From positions 124,001 to 188,000 of the forward strand of contig NZ_JAAHBP010000013.1 in assembly GCF_023184515.1 (NCBI RefSeq): DNA of 64,000 nt, in the 5' to 3' direction. Every line of letters starts with the position of its first letter. The first letter of the stretch is position 1. This document shows, one piece after another, positions 24,002 through 33,261 of this stretch. Both the position numbers and the translations under genes were made by a program. Below the pieces are notes generated by a model that did not search any database, was not told the origin of the DNA, and saw only the letters and a list, made by a program, of their open reading frames with translations. This DNA comes from Streptomyces sp. D2-8. Its GTDB lineage: Bacteria > Actinomycetota > Actinomycetes > Streptomycetales > Streptomycetaceae.

Positions 24002-24817
24002 TCAGAGGACGCGCACCGCGCCATCTGCCGGGTAGCCCGACAGGTCCTGGATGACGACGCCCTTGGACGGGTTGGCCGCGTCCAGGTACTGGCCGTCCCC
24101 GATGTAGACACCCACGTGGTACGCGGAGCCCTTGCCGCCCCAGTAGAGGATGTCGCCGACCTGGAGGTTCGACAGCGAGACGTCCGTGCCGGCCATCGAC
24201 TGGTCCTGCGAGACGCGCGGCAGGTCCACACCAACCTGCTTGTACGCGGCCTGCACGAGGGAGGAGCAGTCCCAGGCGTTGGGACCGGTGGCGCCCATGA
24301 CGTAGGCGTCGCCCACCTGGGCCTTGAGGAACGCGATGACCGTCGCGACGCTGCCGCTGGCGGGCGCCGACACGGACGTCGAGGTGGATGCGGATGCGGA
24401 AGCGGATGCGGAGAGGGTGGCGCGCTCGGTGCTGCGGTTGGCGCGCTCGGCGGCGGCCTTGCGGGCGGCCTCGGCGGCCTTCTTCTTGGCCTCCGCCTTC
24501 TTCTTCGCCTCGGCGAGGTCCTTCTTGGCCTCCGTGGCGGCCTTGGCGGCGGCGGCGTCACGCTCGGCGCGCAGTTCGTAGTTCGCGGCGGCCTGCTGGG
24601 TGGCGGCAGCGGACTGCGCGACCTGAGCGGACATATCGGCCGTCAGGGTGGGCAGTTCGATGGTCTGCGTCACCGGCTCGGCGGCGCTCGCCGAGGCCGA
24701 CGCACCCGCCGCTGCCAAGCTGAGAACGCCACCGGCAACTCCGGCACGCACGGCGATCGAAGAGGTCGCGCTGCGGCGGGGTTTCCGGTGGCTGCGTATG
24801 TGAGCGGTGTGGGACAT
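24002..24817 (-). CDS. NlpC/P60 peptidoglycan hydrolase with coiled-coil
   Basis: A secreted protein of 271 residues from the ATG at 24817 (MSHTAHIRSHRKPRRSATSS). The basic N-terminus and hydrophobic core end at ASASASA, a long signal peptide. Residues about 50-130 form an Ala/Lys/Glu-rich coiled coil (DLAEAKKKAEAKKKAAEAAR), followed by a Ser/Thr/Ala linker. The C-terminal NlpC/P60 domain (about 155-271) has the catalytic Cys in NAWDCSSLVQAAY (Cys184), His in SAYHVGVYIG, and a YLDAANPSKG segment. Enzymes of this family cleave the D-Glu to diaminopimelate bond. A GTG at 24874 extends the protein by 19 residues; neither start has a strong ribosome site. The long intergenic region upstream is shared with nuo. 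Confidence 0.9.
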   Translation of the reverse strand: MSHTAHIRSHRKPRRSATSSIAVRAGVAGGVLSLAAAGASASASAAEPVTQTIELPTLTADMSAQVAQSAAATQQAAANYELRAERDAAAAKAATEAKKDLAEAKKKAEAKKKAAEAARKAAAERANRSTERATLSASASASASTSTSVSAPASGSVATVIAFLKAQVGDAYVMGATGPNAWDCSSLVQAAYKQVGVDLPRVSQDQSMAGTDVSLSNLQVGDILYWGGKGSAYHVGVYIGDGQYLDAANPSKGVVIQDLSGYPADGAVRVL

Positions 24818-25056
24818 GGGAATAACCGGTACCAGGGGCTCCTTCATATCTTCAAGAAACGTGTGCTGCGCCACAGTTACTCAATCGGGCCCCCAAAACC
24901 CCCGAACGAGGCCCTTTATTGACGCCGTAACGGACATTGCGGGCGCACCGTGATCAGCCTGTGATCACGGCGTTTGATCAATACGCCCGAATTGCCCCGC
25001 GCCTACCACCGGTTGGGTTGATTGGCCAGCCCCGTTCTCATGAACCTCTCATCAAC

Positions 25057-25070
25057 GTGACGGAGGTCAC
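25057..25070. promoter_or_regulatory. Crp-type inverted repeat
   Basis: GTGACGGAGGTCAC fits the pattern GTG-N6-GNCAC that is given for Streptomyces Crp sites, and the flanking bases extend the symmetry to CGTGAC...GTCACG (6-bp arms, 4-bp spacer). It lies 240 bp upstream of the NlpC/P60 start and 500 bp upstream of nuoA, so it more likely serves the former. Binding is inferred from the motif only. Confidence 0.45.
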
Positions 25071-25425
25071 GGAACGGCCGCCCTGCCGCTCGCGTCCCGG
25101 TGCGTAGATCACGGCCGGGTCACGGCCTCGCGAAGATCGTGAACGGATGCACGCGTCCACACCTCGCCCCGCATGCCCTCTGATGTGTGAACGCGCGTCT
25201 ATCAAGAGATCAAATCCCTCGCCAATTTGCATGCAAGGGAACCATCTTGATATTGAGACGACCCTCCTGGCCTGCGCTGACGAGCCAAAATGTCACCTCT
25301 CGTGATCACTCGGACGCTTCGCGTGTGAAGATCACCGCTCATCCGACTTCATGATCGATCGTCAGGTGGTGGAGATCACAAAGCTTGTGCAATACCCCGT
25401 GTCGCAGATCACAGAGCGTCGGGCA

Positions 25426-25462
25426 TAAGATGCACGCGGTTGGGCTTGTGACCTGCTTCACA
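25426..25462 (+). promoter_or_regulatory. nuo promoter with Rex-like operator
   Basis: TAAGAT at 25426-25431 is a plausible -10 element, although no good -35 is visible. Sixteen bases downstream, 25447-25462 reads TGTGACCTGCTTCACA, which matches the Rex operator TGTGAACGCGTTCACA at 12 of 16 positions with both outer half-sites intact except one base. Rex is the NADH/NAD+-sensing repressor of respiratory genes in Streptomyces and nuo is among its reported or predicted targets. An operator just after the transcription start would block initiation when NADH is low. Confidence 0.6.
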
Positions 25463-25570
25463 TGTTCCCGATCTTCGCCGGGGCGGGCGGGGTTCGAGGG
25501 ACAGGTGGGGCGGATGTGAGCCCGATGCAAACCGCCAGCAGTCAGTGCCGACTGAGAGGAGCGAGGAGCG

Positions 25571-25930
25571 GTGAACGCTTATGCGCCCATCCTCGTACTG
25601 GGAGCCCTCGGGGCAGGCTTTGCGATCTTCTCCGTGGTCATGGCCACGTTGATCGGGCCCAAGCGGTACAACCGGGCCAAGCTCGAGGCCTACGAGTGCG
25701 GTATCGAGCCGACCCCCACGCCGGCCGGCGGCGGGCGCTTCCCCATCAAGTACTACCTGACGGCGATGCTCTTCATCATTTTCGATATCGAGATCGTCTT
25801 CCTCTACCCCTGGGCCGTCACCTTCGACGCCCTGGGGATCTTCGGGCTCGTGGAGATGCTGCTCTTCGTGCTCACCGTCTTCGTCGCGTACGCGTACGTA
25901 TGGCGGCGCGGCGGCCTGGAATGGGACTGA
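25571..25930 (+). CDS. nuoA: NADH-quinone oxidoreductase subunit A
   Basis: A 119-residue subunit with three membrane helices (about 6-27, 62-82 and 90-110). The GTG start follows a purine-rich site (GAGAGGAGCGAGGAGC). KLEAYECGIEPTPTPAGGGR is the conserved cysteine-bearing loop of NuoA, and FIIFDIEIVFLYPWAV the acidic helix that lines the quinone channel. It is the first of fourteen nuo genes, all on one strand with mostly 4-base overlaps, and the leader upstream carries the Rex-like site. NuoA sits in the membrane arm near NuoH and NuoD. Confidence 0.96.
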   Translation: MNAYAPILVLGALGAGFAIFSVVMATLIGPKRYNRAKLEAYECGIEPTPTPAGGGRFPIKYYLTAMLFIIFDIEIVFLYPWAVTFDALGIFGLVEMLLFVLTVFVAYAYVWRRGGLEWD

Positions 25931-25943
25931 GGGGCCACACGTC

Positions 25944-26494
<551 letters not shown>

Positions 26495-26498
<4 letters not shown>

Positions 26499-27238
26499 GC
26501 GACGCGAACGGCACCCACGACGCGAATCCCGAGAAGGACCTCAGCGCGTCGAACCTCCCGGGCCAGCGCGGTGACGGCGGCGAGGAGATCCGCGTCCAGC
26601 GCGGCATGTTCGGCGCCGACAACGGCGGCGACACCTCCGGCTACGGCGGCCTGGTCCGCTCGGTCCGGCTCCCGGGACCGGCGACCCGCCCCTACGGGGG
26701 CTGGTTCGACGAGGTCGCCGACGAGCTCGAGGGCGCGCTGGAGGAGCAGGGCCTGGTCCCCGGGAACGCCATCGAGAAGACGGTCGTCGACCGCGACGAG
26801 CTGACCTTCCACATCGAGCGCGAGCACCTCGTCCGCGTCGCCCGCACCCTGCGCGACGACCCGGCCCTGCGCTTCGAGCTGTGCACCGGCGTCAGCGGCG
26901 TGCACTACCCGAACGACAAGGGCCGCGAGCTGCACGCCGTCTACCACCTGCGCTCGATCACCCACAACCGGCTGATCCGCCTGGAGGTCAGCGCCCCCGA
27001 CAGCGACCCGCACATCCCGTCGCTGTTCGAGGTCTATCCGACGAACGACTGGCACGAGCGCGAGACGTACGACTTCTTCGGAATCGTCTTCGACGGCCAC
27101 CCGGCCCTGACGCGGATCATGATGCCGGACGACTGGCAGGGCTTCCCGCAGCGCAAGGACTACCCCCTCGGCGGCATCCCCGTCGAGTACAAGGGCGCCC
27201 AGATCCCGGCTCCGGACCAGCGGAGGTCGTACTCATGA
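26495..27238 (+). CDS. nuoC: NADH-quinone oxidoreductase subunit C
   Basis: A 247-residue subunit from GTG overlapping nuoB. The first 75 residues are a polar, Gly/Asp-rich extension (SDANGTHDANPEKDLSASNL) not found in short NuoC proteins, and the family core follows: 'GVSGVHYPNDKGRELHAVY', IPSLFEVYPTNDWHERETYD and FFGIVFDGHPALTRIMMPDD with KDYPLGG at the end, the standard 30-kDa subunit motif. NuoC is separate from NuoD here, unlike the fused NuoCD of E. coli. Its stop overlaps nuoD (ATGA). Confidence 0.96.
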
Positions 27239-28557
27239 GCACTTCGCACGCCTCCCCTCGGGAGACCACAGAGGGCACCGTATACACGGTCACCGGCGGC
27301 GACTGGGACGAGGTCGTCCAGTCCGCGGCCCGCGCCGACGACGAGCGCATCGTCGTCAACATGGGCCCGCAGCACCCGTCCACCCACGGCGTGCTCCGCC
27401 TGATCCTGGAGATCGACGGCGAGACCGTCACCGAGGCCCGCTGCGGAATCGGTTACCTGCACACCGGCATCGAGAAGAACCTCGAGTACCGGACGTGGAC
27501 CCAGGGCACCACGTTCGTGACGCGCATGGACTACCTGACGTCGTTCTTCAACGAGACGGCGTACTGCCTCGGCGTCGAGAAGCTCCTCGGCATCGAGGAC
27601 CAGATCCCGGACCGGGCCTCGATCATCCGCGTGCTCCTGATGGAGCTGAACCGGCTCTCCTCGCACCTGGTGTGCATCGCCACCGGCGGCATGGAGCTCG
27701 GCGCGACCACGATCATGATCTACGGATTCCGTGATCGTGAACTCATTCTCGATATCTACGAGCTGATCACCGGCCTGCGGATGAACCACGCGTACATCCG
27801 CCCCGGCGGACTCGCCCAGGACCTGCCGCCCGGCGCGGTGGACCAGATCCGCGAGTTCGTGAAGAAGATGAAGAAGAACCTCCCGGAGTACGACAAGCTC
27901 GCCACCGGGAACCCCATCTTCAAGGCCCGCATGCAGGACGTCGGCTACCTCGACCTGGCCGGCTGCATGGCCCTCGGCGCGACGGGACCGATCCTGCGCT
28001 CCACCGGCCTGCCGCACGACCTGCGCAAGACGCAGCCGTACTGCGGCTACGAGACGTACGACTTCGAGATCCCGACCGCCGACACCTGCGACTCCTACGG
28101 CCGCTTCCTGATCCGGTTGGAGGAGATGCGCCAGTCCCTCAGGATCGTCGAGCAGTGCCTGGACCGGCTCCAGCCCGGCCCGGTCATGGTCGCCGACAAG
28201 AAGATCGCCTGGCCGGCCCAGCTCGCCCTGGGACCCGACGGCCTCGGCAACTCCCTCGACCACATCAAGAAGATCATGGGCACCTCCATGGAGGCCCTGA
28301 TCCACCACTTCAAGCTGGTCACCGAGGGCTTCCGCGTCCCGCCGGGACAGACGTACGCGGCGGTCGAGTCGCCCAAGGGCGAACTCGGGGTGCACGTCGT
28401 CTCCGACGGCGGCACCCGCCCCTACCGGGTCCACTTCCGCGACCCGTCCTTCACCAACCTGCAGGCCATGGCGGCGATGTGCGAGGGCGGCCAGGTCGCC
28501 GACGTCATCGTCGCCGTCGCGTCCATCGACCCCGTGATGGGAGGCGTCGACCGATGA
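27235..28557 (+). CDS. nuoD: NADH-quinone oxidoreductase subunit D
   Basis: A 440-residue subunit homologous to the large subunit of NiFe hydrogenases. NMGPQHPSTHGVLRLILE near residue 40 carries the His residues that shape the quinone pocket; GYLHTGIEKNLEYRTWTQ, FNETAYCLGVEKLLG and SPKGELGVHVVSDGGTRPYR are further family markers, and DPVMGGVDR is the normal C-terminus. The hydrogenase metal cysteines are absent, as expected for complex I. The start overlaps the nuoC stop, and the stop overlaps nuoE. Confidence 0.97.
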   Translation: MSTSHASPRETTEGTVYTVTGGDWDEVVQSAARADDERIVVNMGPQHPSTHGVLRLILEIDGETVTEARCGIGYLHTGIEKNLEYRTWTQGTTFVTRMDYLTSFFNETAYCLGVEKLLGIEDQIPDRASIIRVLLMELNRLSSHLVCIATGGMELGATTIMIYGFRDRELILDIYELITGLRMNHAYIRPGGLAQDLPPGAVDQIREFVKKMKKNLPEYDKLATGNPIFKARMQDVGYLDLAGCMALGATGPILRSTGLPHDLRKTQPYCGYETYDFEIPTADTCDSYGRFLIRLEEMRQSLRIVEQCLDRLQPGPVMVADKKIAWPAQLALGPDGLGNSLDHIKKIMGTSMEALIHHFKLVTEGFRVPPGQTYAAVESPKGELGVHVVSDGGTRPYRVHFRDPSFTNLQAMAAMCEGGQVADVIVAVASIDPVMGGVDR

Positions 28558-29414
28558 CCACATCGTCTTCCGAGCGGGGCGTCAGCCTGGGCATGCCCGA
28601 ACTGCCCGCACCCGCCTACCCGGACGACGTCCGGGCCCGTCTGGAGACGGACGCGCGCGAGATCATCGCCCGCTACCCGGACTCCCGGTCGGCCCTGCTG
28701 CCGCTGCTGCACCTCGTGCAGGCCGAGGAAGGGCATGTGACCCGCACCGGCATGCGGTTCTGCGCGGACGTGCTCGGCTTGACCACGGCCGAGGTCACCG
28801 CGGTCGCCACCTTCTACACCATGTACCGCCGTCGGCCGAGCGGTGACTACCAGGTGGGGGTGTGCACCAACACCCTGTGCGCGGTCATGGGCGGGGACGC
28901 GATCTTCGAGGAGCTCCAGGAGCACCTCGGCGTCGGCAACGGCGGGACCACCGGCGACGGCAAGGTGACTCTGGAGCACATCGAGTGCAACGCGGCCTGC
29001 GACTTCGCGCCGGTCGTGATGGTCAACTGGGAGTTCTTCGACAACCAGACCCCGGCCAGCGCCAAGCGCCTCGTCGACGACCTGCGTGAGGGACGGCCGG
29101 TCACGCCCACCCGCGGGGCCCGCATGTGCACCTTCAAGGAGACCGCCCGGGTCCTGGCCGGCTTCCCCGACGAGCGGGACGGGGCCGTGGAGTCCGGCGG
29201 GAGCGCGGGACCCGCCTCCCTGATCGGCCTGAAGCTCGCCAAGGGGGAGGCCTCTCCCGCACGCGTGGTGCACCCCCGCGGTGAGGCGGCCCGGACCGGA
29301 GCACCGCACGACCCGTCACCGACGGAGCACTTGAGCTCGCACGACGCGCCGCAGGACACGTCGGCCTCCGACCCGGCCCACCCGGCCGGGCCTGCCGCCG
29401 AGGAGGGGGAGTGA
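28554..29414 (+). CDS. nuoE: NADH-quinone oxidoreductase subunit E with long C-terminal tail
   Basis: A 286-residue subunit. The N-terminal helical bundle (residues about 20-100) is followed by the thioredoxin-like [2Fe-2S] domain with ligands in GVCTNTLCAVMGG and IECNAACDFAPVVMVN. This core ends near residue 190. The remaining 90 or so residues are low-complexity, rich in Ser, Gly, Pro and Ala (GGSAGPASLIGLKLAKGE, then PSPTEHLSSHDAPQD) and are not part of the usual 160-180-residue family fold. The tail could be a flexible linker or interaction segment. The stop overlaps nuoF as GTGA. Confidence 0.95.
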   Translation: MTTSSSERGVSLGMPELPAPAYPDDVRARLETDAREIIARYPDSRSALLPLLHLVQAEEGHVTRTGMRFCADVLGLTTAEVTAVATFYTMYRRRPSGDYQVGVCTNTLCAVMGGDAIFEELQEHLGVGNGGTTGDGKVTLEHIECNAACDFAPVVMVNWEFFDNQTPASAKRLVDDLREGRPVTPTRGARMCTFKETARVLAGFPDERDGAVESGGSAGPASLIGLKLAKGEASPARVVHPRGEAARTGAPHDPSPTEHLSSHDAPQDTSASDPAHPAGPAAEEGE

Positions 29415-30760
29415 TGACCTTGGCACCCGAGCTGAAAGACATGAGCCCCGAGAAGCTGCTCGCACCGGTGCTGTCGGCCTTCTGGGACGAGGACAGGTCC
29501 TGGACGCTGGACGTGTACCGGAGGCACGACGGCTACGAAGGGCTGCGCAAGGCGCTCGCGATGACGCCGGACGACGTCATCGCCTACGTCAAGGAGTCCG
29601 GTCTGCGCGGACGCGGCGGCGCGGGATTCCCCACGGGCATGAAGTGGCAGTTCATTCCGCAGGGGGATGGAAAGCCGCACTATCTCGTTGTCAACGCCGA
29701 CGAGTCGGAGCCGGGGACGTGCAAGGACATCCCGCTCCTCTTCGCGAACCCGCACAGCCTCATCGAGGGCATGATCATCGCGTGTTACGCCATCAGGTCG
29801 TCGCACGCCTTCATCTATCTGCGTGGTGAAGTCGTCCCGGTGCTGCGGCGGTTGCACTCGGCCGTGCGCGAGGCGTACGAGGCCGGCTTCCTCGGCGAGA
29901 ACATCCAGGGCAGCGGACTCGACCTCGACATCACCGTGCACGCGGGCGCGGGCGCGTACATCTGCGGTGAGGAGACCGCGCTGCTGGACTCGCTCGAGGG
30001 CCGCCGGGGCCAGCCGCGGCTTCGTCCCCCCTTCCCTGCCGTCGCGGGCCTCTACGCGTGCCCGACTGTGGTGAACAACGTCGAATCGATCGCGTCGGTT
30101 CCCGCGATCATGCAGCGGGGCAAGGAATGGTTCCGGTCGATGGGGAGTGAGAAGTCGCCCGGCTTCACGCTCTACTCCCTCAGCGGCCACGTCGCCGGCC
30201 CCGGCCAGTACGAGGCGCCGCTCGGCATCACGCTCCGCCAGCTCCTCGACATGAGCGGCGGGATGCGCCCCGGGCACCGCCTCAAGTTCTGGACGCCGGG
30301 GGGCTCCTCGACCCCGATGTTCACCGACGAGCATCTCGACGTCCCTCTTGACTACGAAGGAGTGGGCGCCGCGGGTTCCATGCTCGGCACCAAAGCTCTC
30401 CAGTGCTTCGACGAGACGACCTGCGTGGTCCGCGCCGTCACCCGCTGGACCGAGTTCTACGCCCACGAGTCCTGCGGCAAGTGCACGCCCTGCCGCGAAG
30501 GGACCTACTGGCTCGTGCAGTTGCTGCGCGACATCGAGGCAGGCAAGGGACAGATGTCCGACCTCGACAAGCTGAACGACATCGCCGACAACATCAACGG
30601 CAAGTCCTTCTGCGCCCTCGGCGACGGCGCCGCCTCGCCGATCTTCTCCTCGCTCAAGTACTTCCGCGAGGAGTACGAGCAGCACATCACGGGCCGGGGC
30701 TGCCCCTTCGACCCGGCCAAGTCGACGGCCTGGGCCGACCGCACGGAGGTGAACGCATGA
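29411..30760 (+). CDS. nuoF: NADH-quinone oxidoreductase subunit F (NADH-binding)
   Basis: A 449-residue subunit holding FMN, the NADH site and the N3 [4Fe-4S] cluster. The NADH/FMN glycine loop is GLRGRGGAGFPTGMKW, the FMN region YLVVNADESEPGTCKD, and the cluster ligands lie in ESCGKCTPCREG plus a later Cys (SFCALGDGA). GTG at 29411 overlaps the nuoE stop; an ATG three bases later is an alternative with better spacing from the AGGAGGGGGA ribosome site. All active-site features are intact. Confidence 0.97.
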   Translation: MMTLAPELKDMSPEKLLAPVLSAFWDEDRSWTLDVYRRHDGYEGLRKALAMTPDDVIAYVKESGLRGRGGAGFPTGMKWQFIPQGDGKPHYLVVNADESEPGTCKDIPLLFANPHSLIEGMIIACYAIRSSHAFIYLRGEVVPVLRRLHSAVREAYEAGFLGENIQGSGLDLDITVHAGAGAYICGEETALLDSLEGRRGQPRLRPPFPAVAGLYACPTVVNNVESIASVPAIMQRGKEWFRSMGSEKSPGFTLYSLSGHVAGPGQYEAPLGITLRQLLDMSGGMRPGHRLKFWTPGGSSTPMFTDEHLDVPLDYEGVGAAGSMLGTKALQCFDETTCVVRAVTRWTEFYAHESCGKCTPCREGTYWLVQLLRDIEAGKGQMSDLDKLNDIADNINGKSFCALGDGAASPIFSSLKYFREEYEQHITGRGCPFDPAKSTAWADRTEVNA

Positions 30761-33261
30761 CCGTGACCACCAGCTCTCCCTCCGGCGGGGGAGAAGCGGC
30801 GGTCCCGCCGGAGGACCTCGTGTCGCTGACGATCGACGGCGCGGAGATCAGCGTGCCCAAGGGCACCCTGGTCATCCGGGCCGCCGAGCAGCTCGGCATC
30901 GAGATCCCCCGGTTCTGCGACCACCCGCTGCTCGACCCGGCCGGCGCCTGCCGCCAGTGCATCGTCGAGGTCGAGGGCCAGCGCAAGCCCATGGCGTCCT
31001 GCACCATCACCTGCACCGACGGGATGGTGGTCAAGACCCACCTCACCTCCCCGGTCGCGGAGAAGGCCCAGAAGGGTGTGATGGAGCTCCTGCTCATCAA
31101 CCACCCGCTGGACTGCCCGGTCTGCGACAAGGGCGGCGAGTGCCCGCTGCAGAACCAGGCCATGTCGCACGGCGACGCCGACTCCCGCTTCGACGGCCGC
31201 AAGCGGACCTACGAGAAGCCCGTCGCGATCTCCACGCAGGTGCTGCTCGACCGCGAGCGGTGCGTGCTGTGCGCCCGCTGCACCCGGTTCTCCAACCAGG
31301 TCGCGGGCGACCCGATGATCGAGCTGATCGAGCGGGGCGCGCTCCAGCAGGTCGGCACCGGCGAGGGCGACCCGTTCGAGTCGTACTTCTCCGGCAACAC
31401 CATCCAGATCTGCCCGGTCGGCGCGCTGACCTCGGCGGCGTACCGATTCCGCTCCCGCCCCTTCGACCTGGTCTCCTCCCCGTCGGTGTGCGAGCACTGC
31501 TCCGGCGGCTGCGCCACGCGCACCGACCACCGGCGCGGCAAGGTCATGCGGCGGCTCGCGGCCAACGACCCCGAGGTCAACGAGGAGTGGATCTGCGACA
31601 AGGGGCGGTTCGGGTTCCGGTACGCGCAGCAGCGGGACCGGCTCGAGACGCCGCTGGTGCGCAACGCCGAGGGCGACCTGGAACCGGCCTCCTGGCCCGA
31701 GGCGCTGCAGATCGCGGCCCAGGGACTGCTGGCCTCCCGGGGCCGCACCGGAGTCCTGACCGGCGGCCGCCTCACCGTCGAGGACGCCTACGCGTACAGC
31801 AAGTTCGCGCGCGTGGCCCTCGACACCAACGACATCGACTTCCGCGCGCGCGTGCACAGCAGCGAGGAGGCCGATTTCCTCGCAGCTGAGATCGCCGGCC
31901 GGGGCCGGGACCTCGACGGCACTGGCGTCACGTACACCGCGCTGGAGAAGGCCCCCGCCGTCCTGCTGGTCGGGTTCGAGGCGGAGGAGGAGGCGCCCGG
32001 CGTCTTCCTGCGGCTGCGCAAGGCCTGGCGGGGGCACGGACAGAAGGTCTACTCCCTGGCCACGCACGCCACGCGCGGTCTGGAGAAGGCCGGTGGCACG
32101 CTGCTGCCGGCGGCTCCCGGCACCGAGACCGAGTGGCTGGACGCGCTCGCGAGCGGGGCCGGCCTGGAGGACGACGGTGCGCTCGCCGCCGAGGCGCTGC
32201 GCGCCGAGGGCGCGGTGATCGTCGTCGGCGAGCGGCTGGCCGCCGTGGCCGGCGGACTCACCGCCGCGGCACGCACCGCCTCCGCGACCGGCGCCCGGCT
32301 GGTGTGGATGCCGCGCCGGGCCGGGGAACGCGGCGCGATCGAGGCGGGCGCGCTGCCGTCGCTGCTGCCGGGCGGGCGCCCGGCCACCGACCCACGCGCA
32401 CGGGACGAGGTCGCCGGCGTCTGGGGCGTCGCAGGTCTCCCGCACCGCTACGGCCGGGACACCGGCCAGATCGTGGAGGCCGCAGCGACCGGAGAGCTCC
32501 AGGCCCTGCTGGTGGCGGGCGTGGAGATCGCCGACCTGCCCGACCCGGCACGCGCGCGTGCGGCGCTCGACGAGGTGGGCTTCCTGGTCTCGCTGGAACT
32601 GCGGCCGAGCGAGGTCAGCCGCAAGGCCGATGTCGTCCTGCCCGTGGCCGCGGTCGCCGAGAAGGCCGGCACCTTCCTCAACTGGGAAGGCCGGATCCGC
32701 TTCTTCGAGGCCTCGCTCAAGCCCGACCAGATGACCCGGCACCTGGCGCCCACCGACGCGCGCGTGCTGCAGATGCTGGCCGACGCCATGGACATCCACC
32801 TCGGACTGCCGGATCTGCGCACCGTACGCGGCGAGATCGACCGGCTCGGCGCCTGGGACGGCCCGCGGGCCGGCGAACCCCTGGAGACCGCGGCCGCGCT
32901 GCCGCGGCCGGCCATCGGGGAAGCCGTACTCGCGGGTCACCGGCTGCTGCTCGACCAGGGCGTCCTCCAGCAGGGCGACGAGGCACTCGCCGGAACCCGG
33001 CACGCCGCACGCGCGCGGGTGTCCGCCGCGACGGCCGCCGAGGCGGGCGTCAAGGACGGCGACCTGCTCGCGGTGACCGGCCCCCGGGGAGTCGTGGAAC
33101 TCCCGCTCCAGATCAGTGAGATGCCCGACCGGGTGGTGTGGCTCCCGCTGAACTCCACCGGCGGGGGCGTCGCCTCCGACACGGGGGCGCGGCCCGGCTC
33201 CCTCGTCCGCATCGGCCCGGCGACGCTCGCCGGCGAGGCCCCCAAGGAGGTGGAGGCATGA
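30757..33261 (+). CDS. nuoG: NADH-quinone oxidoreductase subunit G
   Basis: An 834-residue subunit with the longest Fe-S chain. The N-terminal [2Fe-2S] ferredoxin domain has RFCDHPLLDPAGACRQC and SCTITC; His/Cys ligands of N5 are in HPLDCPVCDKGGECPLQ; N4-type cysteines in RCVLCARCTRFSNQ and CPVGAL; and the molybdopterin-family domain begins with CEHCSGGCATRTDHRRGK and WICDKGRF, which holds the four ligands of the extra N7 cluster. The molybdopterin-like part continues to the C-terminus and lacks cofactor residues. The open frame extends upstream, but the start at 30757 gives the ATGA overlap with nuoF. Confidence 0.97.
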   Translation: MTVTTSSPSGGGEAAVPPEDLVSLTIDGAEISVPKGTLVIRAAEQLGIEIPRFCDHPLLDPAGACRQCIVEVEGQRKPMASCTITCTDGMVVKTHLTSPVAEKAQKGVMELLLINHPLDCPVCDKGGECPLQNQAMSHGDADSRFDGRKRTYEKPVAISTQVLLDRERCVLCARCTRFSNQVAGDPMIELIERGALQQVGTGEGDPFESYFSGNTIQICPVGALTSAAYRFRSRPFDLVSSPSVCEHCSGGCATRTDHRRGKVMRRLAANDPEVNEEWICDKGRFGFRYAQQRDRLETPLVRNAEGDLEPASWPEALQIAAQGLLASRGRTGVLTGGRLTVEDAYAYSKFARVALDTNDIDFRARVHSSEEADFLAAEIAGRGRDLDGTGVTYTALEKAPAVLLVGFEAEEEAPGVFLRLRKAWRGHGQKVYSLATHATRGLEKAGGTLLPAAPGTETEWLDALASGAGLEDDGALAAEALRAEGAVIVVGERLAAVAGGLTAAARTASATGARLVWMPRRAGERGAIEAGALPSLLPGGRPATDPRARDEVAGVWGVAGLPHRYGRDTGQIVEAAATGELQALLVAGVEIADLPDPARARAALDEVGFLVSLELRPSEVSRKADVVLPVAAVAEKAGTFLNWEGRIRFFEASLKPDQMTRHLAPTDARVLQMLADAMDIHLGLPDLRTVRGEIDRLGAWDGPRAGEPLETAAALPRPAIGEAVLAGHRLLLDQGVLQQGDEALAGTRHAARARVSAATAAEAGVKDGDLLAVTGPRGVVELPLQISEMPDRVVWLPLNSTGGGVASDTGARPGSLVRIGPATLAGEAPKEVEA

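Larger units (their letters stand above)
24818..25570. other. Long divergent regulatory region between NlpC/P60 and nuo genes
   Basis: A 753-bp region without a supported gene. It is less GC-rich than the rest and packed with GATCA/GATCAC elements (about 24952, 24963, 24977, 25107, 25209, 25304, 25331, 25374, 25408). A Crp-type inverted repeat lies at 25057-25070 and a Rex-type operator at 25447-25462. Minus-strand frames here (for example around 25038-25232) lack ribosome sites and natural composition. The NlpC/P60 promoter must lie in the left part; I searched for a ydaO-type riboswitch there and saw none. Confidence 0.6.

Noticed and set aside
24818..25100. ydaO-type riboswitch in front of the NlpC/P60 gene.
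   Set aside because: The conserved GGGGGACC and TAATCC segments are missing on the minus strand; only GATCA-type elements are visible.
25038..25232. Small minus-strand open frame in the nuo leader region.
   Set aside because: No ribosome site, unnatural composition, and the region is rich in regulatory repeats.
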